Below are positions 8,793 to 17,638 of a DNA stretch of 64,000 bases, piece by piece. Source of the DNA: Parazoarcus communis (lineage in GTDB: Bacteria > Pseudomonadota > Gammaproteobacteria > Burkholderiales > Rhodocyclaceae); the NCBI RefSeq assembly GCF_003111665.1, contig NZ_CP022188.1, positions 2,852,001-2,916,000 of the forward strand. Direction: 5' to 3'. How positions within the stretch are numbered: position 1 is the stretch's first letter; every line of letters starts with the position of its first letter. The notes beneath the pieces are model-generated. The model was not told the DNA's origin and did not search any database. It saw only the letters and a list, made by a program, of their open reading frames with translations. Both the position numbers and the translations under genes were made by a program.

Positions 8793-9758
8793 ATGACGGC
8801 GTTTCCGATGGTCTCTCGCAGTGGACGTCAGCCCGTTATCGGGCTGGCGCTGGGTAGTGGTGCGGCGCGAGGCTGGGCGCACCTCGGTGTCCTTCGAGCT
8901 CTGGCCGAAGAGGGTATTGAACCGCAGGTGATCTGCGGCTGTTCGATCGGCGCTTTCGTCGGAGCCGCCGCCGCTGCGGGGGAGCTCGACAAGCTCAGGG
9001 CATGGGCGGATTCGCTCAAGTGGAAAGATGTGATCGGCCTGCTCGATGTCAGTTTGCGCAGTGGGCTGATCAAGGGCGAGAAGCTGATCCAGTATTTCGA
9101 GCGTAATTTCACTGACCGTGATTTCACCGATCTGCCGGTGCGCTTCGCCTGTGTCGCCACCGAGCTTTCCTCCGGACGGGAGATCTGGCTGCATAGCGGC
9201 AGTGTGTCCGAGGCCGTACGTGCCTCGATCGCACTGCCTGGCCTGATGACGCCCGTCGCGCGGGAAGGCCGCTTGCTGGTGGATGGCGGGCTGGTGAACC
9301 CGGTGCCGGTTTCGCTATGCCGTGCGATGGGTGCGGATATCGTCATTGCCGTCGATCTTGGATCGGACATGATCGGGCGGGCATGGCGGCATACCTCCGC
9401 CGAGCCTGCGCCTGAAGAAGAAACCGAAGCGAGCTGGAGTGACCGCCTGCTGTCCAGGCTCGGCTTGGGTGGTACCGGGCTGGCAGGCAATGGCCACGGC
9501 GAACCGGCGCCCGAAGAGAGTCTGCCGTCGCTGGTCAGCGTGCTCAATGCGAGTATCAACATCATGCAGGTCCGAATTTCGCGCAGCCGTCTGGCCGGCG
9601 AGCCTGCCGATGTGCTGATCTCGCCTCGCGTCGGTCAACTCGGTTTGATGGACTATCACCGCGCCGAGGAGGCGATTGCAGAGGGCGAGGCTGCCGTGAC
9701 CCGTGTCCGGCCCTTACTGCGATATGTTTTGGGGCGCGCGGACGACGCTGGCGCCTGA
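8793..9758 (+). CDS. Patatin-like phospholipase family protein (RssA/YchK type)
   Basis: Predicted serine hydrolase of the bacterial patatin family, with the oxyanion motif GSGAARGWAH, the nucleophile elbow GCSIG and the dyad Asp in VDGGLVNPVP. The central hydrolase domain spans about residues 15-210. The C-terminal third is variable, with an acidic stretch EPAPEEETEASW. Substrate is unknown; family members act on phospholipids or acyl esters. The ATG at 8793 is used; ATG at 8808 is an alternative. It lies 62 nt after rimO and 11 nt before the next gene, so the three may be one transcript. Confidence 0.85.
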   Translation: MTAFPMVSRSGRQPVIGLALGSGAARGWAHLGVLRALAEEGIEPQVICGCSIGAFVGAAAAAGELDKLRAWADSLKWKDVIGLLDVSLRSGLIKGEKLIQYFERNFTDRDFTDLPVRFACVATELSSGREIWLHSGSVSEAVRASIALPGLMTPVAREGRLLVDGGLVNPVPVSLCRAMGADIVIAVDLGSDMIGRAWRHTSAEPAPEEETEASWSDRLLSRLGLGGTGLAGNGHGEPAPEESLPSLVSVLNASINIMQVRISRSRLAGEPADVLISPRVGQLGLMDYHRAEEAIAEGEAAVTRVRPLLRYVLGRADDAGA

Positions 9759-9769
9759 GGGAGTTCCCG

Positions 9770-11176
9770 ATGGATGAATTTCTGCACACGCTGACTGCTA
9801 TCGTCGGTCGTGACTACCTGCTTGTCGACGCTGCTGAGACTGCCCCCTATCTGAGCGACTGGCGCGGCCGCTATCGTGGGGCTGCGCGCGCGGTTGTGCG
9901 GCCGGCCGACACCGCTCAGGTCGCCGCCGTGCTGGCAGCCTGTCATGCAGCTGCTGTGCCGGTTGTACCGCAGGGGGGCAATACCGGCTTGTGCGGCGGC
10001 GCGACCCCGCTACCCGATGGTCGCTCGGTGCTGCTCAGTCTGTCGCGGCTCAATCGCGTTCGCGCGCTGGACCCGGACAACAATACCTTATGCGTGGAAG
10101 CGGGGTGCAAGCTCGCCGCAGTTCAGGCTGCAGCGCAGGAGGCCGGGCGCTTCTTCCCGCTCTCGCTTGCCTCGGAGGGCAGTTGCGAGATCGGCGGCAA
10201 TCTCTCGACCAATGCGGGCGGGGTTCAGGTGTTGCGTTATGGCAATACGCGCGATCTCGTGCTTGGACTCGAGGTAGTGCTGCCCGATGGCCAGGTGTGG
10301 AATGGCTTGCGCAGCCTGCGCAAAGACAATACCGGCTACGACCTCAAGCATCTGTTCGTAGGGGCAGAGGGAACCCTGGGGGTGATCACCGCGGCGACGC
10401 TGAAGCTGTTTCCTGCGCCGCAGGCGCGTGCGACGGCCTGGGTGGCAGTGCCCGATCCTGCGGCGGCCGTGGCCTTGCTTGCACGCATGCGTGCGGGCTG
10501 TGGTGATCGCATCACCGCATTTGAAATCGTCGGGCGCCCGGCACTGGATCTCGTCCTCCAGCACATCGAGGGTGCGCGTGATCCACTCTCCGAGCCGGCA
10601 CCATGGGCGGTGCTGGTCGAGCTCTCGGATACGCTGCCCGATGCTGCGCTCGAAGACATGTTCGAGCGCGAGCTCGGCGCTGCCATCGAGAGCGGTCTGG
10701 TGCTCGATGCTGCGATCGCAGGCAGTCTGGCGCAGGCCGAGGCGCTGTGGGCCTTACGCGAGAATATCTCCGAAGCGCAGCGCATCGAAGGGGTCAGCAT
10801 CAAGCACGACATCGCTGTGCCTGTCAGCCGCATCCCTGACTTCCTGAGCGCCGCGGGGAGTCGCCTGCAGGCAATCTGGCCCGATGTGCGCATCGTCGCG
10901 TTTGGTCATATCGGCGACGGTAATCTGCACTACAACCTGTCCAAGGCCGCTGCTGAAGAGAACGATGCCTTCATCGCCAGAACGGAGGAGGCGAACCGGG
11001 TGGTGCATGATCTCGTGGCTGAGCTTGGGGGCTCGATTTCGGCCGAACATGGGCTCGGCCAGCTCAAGCGCGAAGAAATTCGCCGCTACAAGAGTGAGCT
11101 CGAACTGGCGCTCATGCGCAAGATCAAATCGGCGCTGGATCCCGCGGGATTGATGAACCCCGGCAAGCTTCTCTGA
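9770..11176 (+). CDS. FAD-linked 2-hydroxyacid dehydrogenase (GlcD / D-2-hydroxyglutarate dehydrogenase family)
   Basis: A vanillyl-alcohol-oxidase-type flavoprotein. The FAD-binding PCMH domain (residues about 35-215) contains VPQGGNTGLCGG and GNLSTNAGG. The C-terminal FAD-oxidase domain contains HIGDGNLHYN and the metal-binding EHGLGQLKREE. This architecture fits D-2-hydroxyglutarate or D-lactate/glycolate dehydrogenase; substrate cannot be told from sequence. A single subunit is present (no glcE/glcF nearby), which favours the stand-alone D2HGDH-like type. Good ribosome-binding site GAGGGAG before the ATG. 468 aa is usual. Confidence 0.85.
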   Translation: MDEFLHTLTAIVGRDYLLVDAAETAPYLSDWRGRYRGAARAVVRPADTAQVAAVLAACHAAAVPVVPQGGNTGLCGGATPLPDGRSVLLSLSRLNRVRALDPDNNTLCVEAGCKLAAVQAAAQEAGRFFPLSLASEGSCEIGGNLSTNAGGVQVLRYGNTRDLVLGLEVVLPDGQVWNGLRSLRKDNTGYDLKHLFVGAEGTLGVITAATLKLFPAPQARATAWVAVPDPAAAVALLARMRAGCGDRITAFEIVGRPALDLVLQHIEGARDPLSEPAPWAVLVELSDTLPDAALEDMFERELGAAIESGLVLDAAIAGSLAQAEALWALRENISEAQRIEGVSIKHDIAVPVSRIPDFLSAAGSRLQAIWPDVRIVAFGHIGDGNLHYNLSKAAAEENDAFIARTEEANRVVHDLVAELGGSISAEHGLGQLKREEIRRYKSELELALMRKIKSALDPAGLMNPGKLL

Positions 11177-11250
11177 GCACAGGGGAGGGCCCGGCAAGGC
11201 GTGGTTTCAGGGTTTTTTGTGTGGGCGAGCAGATAATTGTCAGAAGGTGC

Positions 11251-11279
11251 TTTACAAGGTCGAAACCGCTGCCTATAAT
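11251..11279 (+). promoter_or_regulatory. Sigma-70 promoter of the first tRNA block
   Basis: TTTACA (11251-11256), a 17-nt spacer and TATAAT (11274-11279), placed 15 nt before the first tRNA-Ala. This is the best sigma-70 match in the window. Confidence 0.8.
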
Positions 11280-11294
11280 GCGCGCTCTTTCGAA

Positions 11295-11370
<76 letters not shown>

Positions 11371-11396
11371 TCGAAAAGTTGTATTGCAGTACTTAG

Positions 11397-11472
11397 GTCC
11401 CCATCGTCTAGAGGCCTAGGACACTACCCTTTCACGGTAGGTACCGGGGTTCGAATCCCCGTGGGGACGCCA
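11397..11472 (+). tRNA. tRNA-Glu(TTC), copy 1
   Basis: 76 nt with encoded CCA. The acceptor stem GTCCCCA pairs with TGGGGAC. The anticodon arm CTACC-CTTTCAC-GGTAG gives anticodon TTC. Identical to the copy at 11806. Confidence 0.97.
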
Positions 11473-11532
11473 GATTCGGCATGCTGGCCAAGGCGGGCAT
11501 GCAAAACCGGCAGAGATGCCGGGCAGGGTTTT

Positions 11533-11609
11533 GGAGTGGTAGTTCAGTTGGTTAGAATACCGGCCTGTCACGCCGGGGGTCGCGGGTTCGAGTCCCGTCC
11601 ACTCCGCCA
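11533..11609 (+). tRNA. tRNA-Asp(GTC), copy 1
   Basis: 77 nt with encoded CCA. The acceptor stem GGAGTGG pairs with CCACTCC. The anticodon arm CCGGC-CTGTCAC-GCCGG gives anticodon GTC. Identical to the copy at 11949. No terminator follows it. Confidence 0.97.
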
Positions 11610-11660
11610 GCTACATAGCAAGACTTCGGTTTTGCAGGTTTCGAAAGTTTTACGAAACTA

Positions 11661-11690
11661 TTGCGGTGAGCTTGATTCAGGGGTTATAAT
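11661..11690 (+). promoter_or_regulatory. Promoter of the second tRNA block
   Basis: TTGCGG (11661-11666), an 18-nt spacer and a perfect TATAAT (11685-11690), 14 nt before the second tRNA-Ala. It differs in sequence from the first block's promoter, so the promoters were not simply copied with the tRNAs. Confidence 0.65.
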
Positions 11691-11704
11691 CGCCGGCTTG
11701 TTGT

Positions 11705-11780
<76 letters not shown>

Positions 11781-11805
11781 AAAGAATTTGTTTTACGGTA
11801 CATAG

Positions 11806-11881
11806 GTCCCCATCGTCTAGAGGCCTAGGACACTACCCTTTCACGGTAGGTACCGGGGTTCGAATCCCCGTGGGGACGCCA
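11806..11881 (+). tRNA. tRNA-Glu(TTC), copy 2
   Basis: 76 nt including CCA, identical to the first copy, anticodon TTC. The spacer after tRNA-Ala is 25 nt here and 26 nt in block 1, with only partial similarity. Confidence 0.97.
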
Positions 11882-11948
11882 GTAAAGGCGGATTGATCAG
11901 CGCGATCAGTTAGCTTCGGCAGCAATAACTGCCGATACAGTCAAGCGC

Positions 11949-12025
11949 GGAGTGGTAGTTCAGTTGGTTAGAATACCGGCCTGTCACGCCGGGGGTCGCG
12001 GGTTCGAGTCCCGTCCACTCCGCCA
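11949..12025 (+). tRNA. tRNA-Asp(GTC), copy 2
   Basis: 77 nt including CCA, identical to the first copy, anticodon GTC. Followed 9 nt later by a strong terminator. Confidence 0.97.
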
Positions 12026-12033
12026 ACAAATCA

Positions 12034-12071
12034 AGCAGAAAGGGAAGCCTCGGCTTCCCTTTCTGCTTTTT
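12034..12071 (+). terminator. Terminator of the tRNA array
   Basis: A perfect 14-bp stem gcagaaagggaagc / gcttccctttctgc with tetraloop CTCG, then TTTTT. One terminator serves both tRNA blocks. The 307 bases from 12072 to the next gene at 12379 hold no gene I can support; they contain the short palindrome listed at 12223. Confidence 0.92.
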
Positions 12072-12222
12072 GCCGTCCACCTCGTCAGTAACAGGGTGAG
12101 TCTGCGGCGCCTGTTGGCCTTGCCTTGGCGTTTTCGGCGAGTCTCGCGTACGGAACGGGTGTCATGGGCCGCCTTCGCATTGTCTTTGTCTCTGCCGGCT
12201 TGTCCTTTATGATTCGGTCTTG

Positions 12223-12237
12223 TTTGTCCAGGACAAA
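12223..12237. promoter_or_regulatory. Palindrome TTTGTCC-A-GGACAAA, possible operator
   Basis: A perfect 7-bp inverted repeat around one A in the otherwise empty stretch before the renalase-like gene. There is no T run, so it does not look like a terminator. Function unknown; operator is inference. Confidence 0.3.
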
Positions 12238-12378
12238 AAGACTTTCCCCTGCCAAGGTGTGATGGCCCGCCCATTTGTGGCATTGGTTTGCCTTCTGTGT
12301 CGCTGAGTGTGCTGCGGTTATGTCCTCCCTTGCGATGGGAATCCCTGGTCGGCGTGTCAATTGAGGGGTGTGCATCGA

Positions 12379-13392
12379 ATGAAAAGAAGTTCGCAGGTTG
12401 CCGTGGTGGGCGCTGGCCTCGCAGGGCTGTCGTGTGCCAGTCTTCTGGCACAGGCTGGGCTGAGACCCGTCGTGTTCGACAAGAGCCGTGGGCCCGGAGG
12501 TCGCATGAGTACGCGTCGTGGCGAGGGGTGGCAATGTGATCATGGCGCTCAGTACTTCACGGCCCGTGATCCTGATTTTCGCGCCGAGGTCGAGCGCTGG
12601 CTTCAGGCGGGTGTAGCTGCCCTGTGGGCGCCGCGCCTGCAGGTTCTGGGTGATGAGTCCAGGCATGATGCCGATTCGGGCCTGGAGCGCTTTGTCGGTA
12701 CGCCCAGGATGACTGCGCCAGCCCGCCTTCTTGCAGATCGACTTGAGCTTTATTCTGGCACCAGGATTCAGAAGCTTGAACGCGGGGCAGAGGGCTGGCG
12801 TCTCTTGGCAGTCGAGCGAGGATGGGTTGATGAGTACTTTGATGCGGTCGTCCTCGCTCAGCCCGCGCCTCAGGCTGCTGCGCTCCTGCGCCAGTCGTCT
12901 TTGCCTGGGGCTGCTGCGTCAGGCTTGCTGGCGCTGGCCGATGCGGCAGTAATGCGTGGCAGTTGGGCTTTGATGGTGCGCTTCTCGGAGCCCGTCGCAC
13001 TGCCCCTTGATGGTGCCTTCGTCAACGACGGGCCGCTGCGCTGGATTGCGCGCGATAGCAGCAAGCCGGGGCGTGATGGCGTTGAGACCTGGTTGCTGCA
13101 TGCGAATGCGCAATGGAGCGAGGCGCATTTCGAGGCTGAGGCGGAAGACGTTGCTGCAGCCATGCTGCAAGCCTTCCATGATCTGGGTGGCCCGGCGCCG
13201 CTAGCCTGGACTGCCCACCGTTGGCGTTATGCCGACACCGAGTCCGCGGGCGACACGGTGTGCGCGTGGGATGAAGATGCCTGCCTCGGAGTGTGCGGGG
13301 ACTGGCTCAACGGTGGCAAGGTCGAGGGGGCGTGGCTGAGCGGCAGGGCGCTCGCGCAGCGGATTCTCGACGGCGGGTGTGTCGCTGCCTGA
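12379..13392 (+). CDS. Renalase-like FAD-dependent oxidoreductase
   Basis: The N-terminal dinucleotide-binding fold VAVVGAGLAGLSCA ends in the Glu/Asp-type FDKSRGPGGRMSTRR, the signature seen in the renalase / amine-oxidase-like family. DHGAQYF follows, as in renalases. A C-terminal block with WRYADTE and GVCGDWLNGGKVEGAW closes the FAD site. Bacterial renalases oxidise the wrongly reduced 2- and 6-dihydro forms of NAD(P)H. Whether this one does is inferred from the family, not shown. ATG 12379 is preceded by GAGGGG; 337 aa. It stands alone, without an obvious operon partner. Confidence 0.75.
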   Translation: MKRSSQVAVVGAGLAGLSCASLLAQAGLRPVVFDKSRGPGGRMSTRRGEGWQCDHGAQYFTARDPDFRAEVERWLQAGVAALWAPRLQVLGDESRHDADSGLERFVGTPRMTAPARLLADRLELYSGTRIQKLERGAEGWRLLAVERGWVDEYFDAVVLAQPAPQAAALLRQSSLPGAAASGLLALADAAVMRGSWALMVRFSEPVALPLDGAFVNDGPLRWIARDSSKPGRDGVETWLLHANAQWSEAHFEAEAEDVAAAMLQAFHDLGGPAPLAWTAHRWRYADTESAGDTVCAWDEDACLGVCGDWLNGGKVEGAWLSGRALAQRILDGGCVAA

Positions 13393-13550
13393 TTCTGCCG
13401 GCCACGCTGCAGGCTGGGTGTCCGTGCAGAGGGTGAAAAGAGGGGCTGTGCTCACCGGCGAGGGTCTGAATGTTCGCCGTGTCTGTTGTCGATCTGCGTA
13501 CGCGGGTTCAGATCCGGGGCTGGCGTCACTGGTCTGCTTGCGTTACATTT

Positions 13551-13574
13551 ACTCCATACGCAACGGTATGGAGT
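13551..13574. promoter_or_regulatory. Inverted repeat operator upstream of 3-hydroxybutyryl-CoA dehydrogenase
   Basis: ACTCCATAC, a 6-nt spacer GCAACG, then GTATGGAGT: a perfect 9-bp inverted repeat ending 40 nt before the ATG at 13615. Arms of this size and spacing are typical of a dimeric TetR- or GntR-type repressor site. No regulator gene is adjacent. Confidence 0.5.
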
Positions 13575-13614
13575 TGAACGACCGGGGCGTGACCGCTAAC
13601 AGGAGACAACAGGT

Positions 13615-14469
13615 ATGAGCATCAGCAAGATTGGAGTCGTCGGCGCAGGCACGATGGGTAACGGAATCGTTCAGGCCTTCGCCGTCGCAGGTTATCCGGT
13701 GGTAATGACCGACATCGCCGACGCTGCCCTGCAGCGCGGGTTGGCTACGGTTTCCGGCAGCCTGGATCGTCTGATCAAGAAAGAGAAGATGAGCACCGGC
13801 CAGAAAGACGAAGCGATGGCCAAAATCTCGGTGTCGACCGATTTGAGCGCCTTGTCCGACTGCGACCTCATCATCGAGGCAGCGACCGAGAATCTCGATC
13901 TCAAGCTCAAGATCTTCGCGCAGCTCGATGCCGTCGCCAAGCCTGAGGCGCTGCTGGCCAGCAACACCTCTTCGATTTCGATTACCAAGCTCGCGGCCTC
14001 GACCAAGCGCGCGGATCGCATGATCGGCATGCACTTCTTCAACCCGGTGCCAATGATGGCGCTGGTGGAACTGATTCGTGGTCTGCAGACCTCGGACGAG
14101 ACCTATGCTGCGGTTGATGAAGTGGCGAAGGCCATCGGCAAGACGCCGGTGCAGGTGCGCAACAGCCCGGGGTTCGTGGTTAACCGCATGCTGTGCCCGA
14201 TGATCAACGAGGCAGTTTTCGCGCTGGGCGAGGGCCTGGCCACTGCAGCGGAAATCGACGAAGCAATGAAGCTGGGGTGCAACCACCCGATTGGACCGCT
14301 CGCACTGTGTGACATGATCGGTCTGGATGTCGAACTGGCCGTGATGCAGGTGCTGTTCGAAGGTTTCAAGGATCCGAAGTACCGTCCGGCACCCTTGCTG
14401 GTGGAGATGGTGGAAGCCGGCTATCTCGGTCGCAAGACGGGTAAGGGCTTCTTTGAGTACGGCAAGTAA
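13615..14469 (+). CDS. 3-hydroxybutyryl-CoA dehydrogenase (Hbd/PaaH family)
   Basis: NAD(P)-dependent oxidation of (S)-3-hydroxyacyl-CoA, used in beta-oxidation, butanoate or aromatic-compound degradation. The Rossmann motif [11 protein letters not shown] opens the N-terminal domain; [17 protein letters not shown] and the catalytic-His segment [11 protein letters not shown] follow. The C-terminal dimerisation domain ends with [14 protein letters not shown]. 284 aa, the usual single-domain size without a fused crotonase. A strong Shine-Dalgarno CAGGAGACAACAGG precedes ATG. The operator-like repeat at 13551 suggests control by an acyl-CoA-responsive repressor. Confidence 0.93.
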   Translation: MSISKIGVVGAGTMGNGIVQAFAVAGYPVVMTDIADAALQRGLATVSGSLDRLIKKEKMSTGQKDEAMAKISVSTDLSALSDCDLIIEAATENLDLKLKIFAQLDAVAKPEALLASNTSSISITKLAASTKRADRMIGMHFFNPVPMMALVELIRGLQTSDETYAAVDEVAKAIGKTPVQVRNSPGFVVNRMLCPMINEAVFALGEGLATAAEIDEAMKLGCNHPIGPLALCDMIGLDVELAVMQVLFEGFKDPKYRPAPLLVEMVEAGYLGRKTGKGFFEYGK

Positions 14470-14483
14470 TCGCTGCTCACAGA

Positions 14484-14515
14484 CGAAAAAAAGCCACCTG
14501 CGAAGGTGGCTTTCT
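14484..14515. terminator. Bidirectional terminator between hbd and rho
   Basis: A perfect 8-bp stem agccacct / aggtggct with loop gcga. An A run on its left and TTTCT on its right let it serve both convergent genes. Confidence 0.8.
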
Positions 14516-14535
14516 CATGTGGGGCGCTTGATTTC

Positions 14536-15981
14536 TCAGCGTCCCGAACGCATTGCGTCGAAGAACTCGGCGTTGCTCTTGGTGGCCTTGACCTTGTCCA
14601 GCAGGAACTCCATCGCGTCGATGTCGTCCATGCCGTACAACAGCTTGCGCAGAATCCAGGCTTTCTGGAGGATGTCCGGCTTCATCAGCAGCTCTTCGCG
14701 TCGGGTGCCCGAGCGATTGACGTTGATGGCCGGATACACGCGCTTTTCTGCCATGCGGCGGTCGAGGTGGAGCTCCATGTTGCCGGTGCCCTTGAACTCC
14801 TCGTAGATCACGTCGTCCATACGGCTGCCGGTGTCGATCAGCGCGGTGGCGATGATGGTCAGCGAACCGCCTTCCTCGATGTTCCGCGCGGCGCCAAAGA
14901 AGCGCTTGGGCTTCTGCAGCGCGTTGGCATCGACGCCGCCGGTCAGGACCTTGCCCGAAGCCGGTACGACCGTGTTGTACGCACGCGCCAGTCGCGTCAG
15001 CGAGTCGAGCAGGATGACGACATCCTTCTTGTGTTCGGTCAGGCGCTTGGCCTTCTCGATCACCATCTCGGCAACCTGAACGTGACGGGATGCGGGTTCG
15101 TCGAAGGTGGAGGCCACGACCTCGCCCTTCACCGAGCGCTGCATTTCGGTCACTTCTTCCGGGCGTTCGTCGATCAGCAGCACGATCACCACGACATCGG
15201 GGTGGTTGGACGTGATCGCATGGGCGATATGCTGCAGCATCACCGTTTTACCGCTCTTTGGCGGGGCGACGAGCAGACCACGCTGACCTTTGCCGATTGG
15301 CGCGATCATGTCGATGATGCGGCTGGTGACGTTTTCCTCGCCACGGATTTCGCGCTCAAGCTTCAGGCACTCCTGCGGGTGCAGGGGCGTCAGGTTCTCG
15401 AACAGGATCTTGTGCTTGCACTCCTCGGGAGGGCGGCCGTTGATCTTGTCCAGCTTGACCAGTGCGAAATAGCGCTCGCCATCCTTCGGGGTGCGAATCT
15501 CACCCTCGATGGTGTCGCCGGTGCGCATGTTGAAACGCCGGATCTGCGACGGCGACACGTAGATGTCGTCGGTACCCGCAAGATAGGACGTGTCGGGCGA
15601 GCGCAGGAAGCCAAACCCGTCGGGAAGGACTTCAAGTGCGCCGTCGCCGCTGATGGGCTGGCCCTTGCGTGCACGATTCTTCAGCAGCGCAAAGACGAGC
15701 TCCTGTTTGCGCAGGCGATTGGCGCCTTCGACATCATTTGCGACTGCCATCTCGAGCAATTCACTGACGTGCAGTGCTTTGAGCTCGGACAGGTGCAGGG
15801 CAGGGATGGCCGGATCGGTGGGCGTACCCGTCTCTCCAGACGATTCTGCGTCGAGCAGGTCGTCATCGGACGGAATGTTTTCGGGAGGATTACCGTCGCG
15901 GTGCCGGGGGCCCCGGCGGCGGGCGCGCGTCGCACCGCGAGAACGGGCCGGAGCGGTTTCCGGCTTAGATGTTGCTGTCAA
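14536..15981 (-). CDS. rho: Transcription termination factor Rho with N-terminal extension
   Basis: Hexameric RNA helicase that ends transcription. From residue 62 on ([14 protein letters not shown]) it matches the canonical 419-420-aa Rho: cold-shock RNA-binding domain (about 115-190), Walker [11 protein letters not shown], Walker [16 protein letters not shown], and the C-terminal [12 protein letters not shown] region. Before it lie about 61 extra residues, first basic ([11 protein letters not shown]), then acidic ([14 protein letters not shown]). The only in-frame start codon before the core is TTG at 15981, inside the trxA 3' end (17-nt overlap). The position where other Rho proteins have Met is a CTG codon here (15798-15796). 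Core identity is certain; the start is inferred. Confidence 0.93.
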   Translation of the reverse strand: MTATSKPETAPARSRGATRARRRGPRHRDGNPPENIPSDDDLLDAESSGETGTPTDPAIPALHLSELKALHVSELLEMAVANDVEGANRLRKQELVFALLKNRARKGQPISGDGALEVLPDGFGFLRSPDTSYLAGTDDIYVSPSQIRRFNMRTGDTIEGEIRTPKDGERYFALVKLDKINGRPPEECKHKILFENLTPLHPQECLKLEREIRGEENVTSRIIDMIAPIGKGQRGLLVAPPKSGKTVMLQHIAHAITSNHPDVVVIVLLIDERPEEVTEMQRSVKGEVVASTFDEPASRHVQVAEMVIEKAKRLTEHKKDVVILLDSLTRLARAYNTVVPASGKVLTGGVDANALQKPKRFFGAARNIEEGGSLTIIATALIDTGSRMDDVIYEEFKGTGNMELHLDRRMAEKRVYPAINVNRSGTRREELLMKPDILQKAWILRKLLYGMDDIDAMEFLLDKVKATKSNAEFFDAMRSGR

Positions 15982-16291
15982 TGAAGGCTGTCAGTTGAGA
16001 TTTTGAAAGGGCGCCGACTTTCGTCGCCTCGATGTTCCCGCCCTTGAAAAGCATCAGGGTGGGAATGCCACGGATGCCGTACTTTGCCGGCGTTTCCTGG
16101 TTTTCGTCGATGTTGAGCTTCGCGACCTTGAGCTTGCCAGCGTAGTCTTTTGCGACTTCGTCCAGGATCGGCGCGATCATCTTGCAGGGACCGCACCATT
16201 CAGCCCAGTAGTCGACGAGTACCGGCGTCTGGGACTGCAGCACTTCGGACTCGAAGTTGCTGTCGGTCACGTATTGAATATGCTCGCTCAT
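15965..16291 (-). CDS. trxA: Thioredoxin 1
   Basis: Small cytoplasmic dithiol oxidoreductase. It has the active site [13 protein letters not shown] and the cis-Pro loop [11 protein letters not shown]; 108 aa, the standard length. ATG at 16291 is preceded by GAGGAATC on the minus strand. Its 3' end overlaps the probable rho start, so rho may be translationally coupled to trxA; the trxA-rho order is common in betaproteobacteria. fdxA is divergent, with 277 bases between them carrying both promoters. Confidence 0.96.
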   Translation of the reverse strand: MSEHIQYVTDSNFESEVLQSQTPVLVDYWAEWCGPCKMIAPILDEVAKDYAGKLKVAKLNIDENQETPAKYGIRGIPTLMLFKGGNIEATKVGALSKSQLTAFIDSNI

Positions 16292-16568
16292 GATTCCTCG
16301 CATCAGGGGGGAGATGTGTTGCGTAATACTTGATACTAGAGAGATGAAGGGTCGCTGAGGACCCGTTCGGCCAGGCACTGGGAAGGGTGCCGGGAAGAAG
16401 GTTTCCCGAAAGTTATGCGATGACGTCGGTCACGTCAAGGTGTTATCGGTCCGAAGTCCTGAAAAAGTGCATTGTCGTGGCGAAAAAGCAAAACGCTGGA
16501 CTATATTGTCGCCTGTGAGCACGAATGCCTATCCAGTGGCAGGTGTCGTTACCCGTGAGAGCAAAGCA

Positions 16569-16892
16569 ATGACCTATGTTGTGACCGAAGCCTGTGTGCG
16601 CTGCAAATATACCGATTGCGTGGATGTCTGCCCCGTCGACTGTTTTCGCGAAGGGCCGAATTTTCTTGTCATCGATCCGGAGGAGTGTATTGACTGTACG
16701 CTTTGTGTCGCCGAATGTCCGGTCGAGGCCATTTTCGCCGAGGATGACGTACCCGCCGGCCAGGAATCCTTCATCGCGCTCAATGCGGAGCTGGCAAGCC
16801 AGTGGAAACCGATTGTCGAGCGCAAGGATCCGCTCCCCGATGCGGACGAGTGGGCGAAGGTGAAGGACAAGCTCGGTGAGTTGAAGCGGTGA
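16569..16892 (+). CDS. fdxA: Seven-iron ferredoxin FdxA
   Basis: Low-potential electron carrier with one [3Fe-4S] and one [4Fe-4S] cluster. The cysteine patterns [18 protein letters not shown] and [15 protein letters not shown] at residues about 9-55 are those of the Azotobacter-type 7Fe ferredoxin, and the roughly 50-residue C-terminal extension (to 107 aa) is also typical. The ATG at 16569 begins [10 protein letters not shown] as in family members; the longer upstream frame has no such support. A hairpin (16898-16930) without T run follows. Confidence 0.94.
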   Translation: MTYVVTEACVRCKYTDCVDVCPVDCFREGPNFLVIDPEECIDCTLCVAECPVEAIFAEDDVPAGQESFIALNAELASQWKPIVERKDPLPDADEWAKVKDKLGELKR

Positions 16893-16997
16893 CCGTGCCC
16901 TGAAGGCCCGTCCAGGGGCGGCTTTCAGGGAGTTCCCCAATGCACTAAGATGGCGCACAGCCTCAAACTAAACAAAATATATCCGAGGAAAACTATC

Positions 16998-17447
16998 ATG
17001 CTGGTAAGCGAGATTCTCGCGATCAAGGGGAAGGTGCTTTACACCATTTCGCCAAACAAGAGTCTGGCCGAAGCGGTGACGATCATGACCGAGCAGGACG
17101 TCGGCTCGCTGGTGGTCTTCTCCAAGGGCCAGATGGCCGGCATGCTGACTTTCCGCGAGGTGCTTCAGGCCGTTCAGAAAGGCGGTGCCGCCTGGGCGGA
17201 AATGCTGATCGAGCAGGCCATGCTGGCCGTACCGATGGTTGCTGCACCCAACATGGAAATGGACGAGTTGCGTCGTCTGATGGTTGATCACCATCAACGC
17301 TACCTGCCGGTAATGGATGGCACGACCTTGCTCGGTGTGGTGAGCTTTCATGATGTGGCAAAAGCGGTGCTCGAAGAGCAGAGCTTCGAGAACCGGATGC
17401 TCAAGAACTACATCCGTAACTGGCCGGGCGAAGGCGCCGACAGCTGA
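16998..17447 (+). CDS. CBS-domain pair protein
   Basis: 149 aa, almost wholly a tandem pair of CBS domains (about residues 1-65 and 70-135). VGSLVVFSKGQMAGMLTFR and RYLPVMDGTTLLGVVSFHD show the repeated structure. Such stand-alone proteins bind adenine nucleotides and modulate partners; the partner is unknown. ATG 16998 follows GAGGAAAACTATC. It lies 105 nt after fdxA and 191 nt before fadD. Confidence 0.82.
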   Translation: MLVSEILAIKGKVLYTISPNKSLAEAVTIMTEQDVGSLVVFSKGQMAGMLTFREVLQAVQKGGAAWAEMLIEQAMLAVPMVAAPNMEMDELRRLMVDHHQRYLPVMDGTTLLGVVSFHDVAKAVLEEQSFENRMLKNYIRNWPGEGADS

Positions 17448-17638
17448 TTTCGCGTTTGATCGTATTGCAGGCGACCTGCCGGAGTCGCATCTGCGTCGAG
17501 TAAATGAAGCGCAACCCGCGTCAGACGGGGCGCTTCTGGTTGGGACAGGGTAGCTTGCTGCCTTGACGCCTCGGGAGGGCGGGCTTGTGCGACCTGCTGG
17601 TCGCGTTCAAGCTTTTTCCAGCGATACGAGGAGACAAC

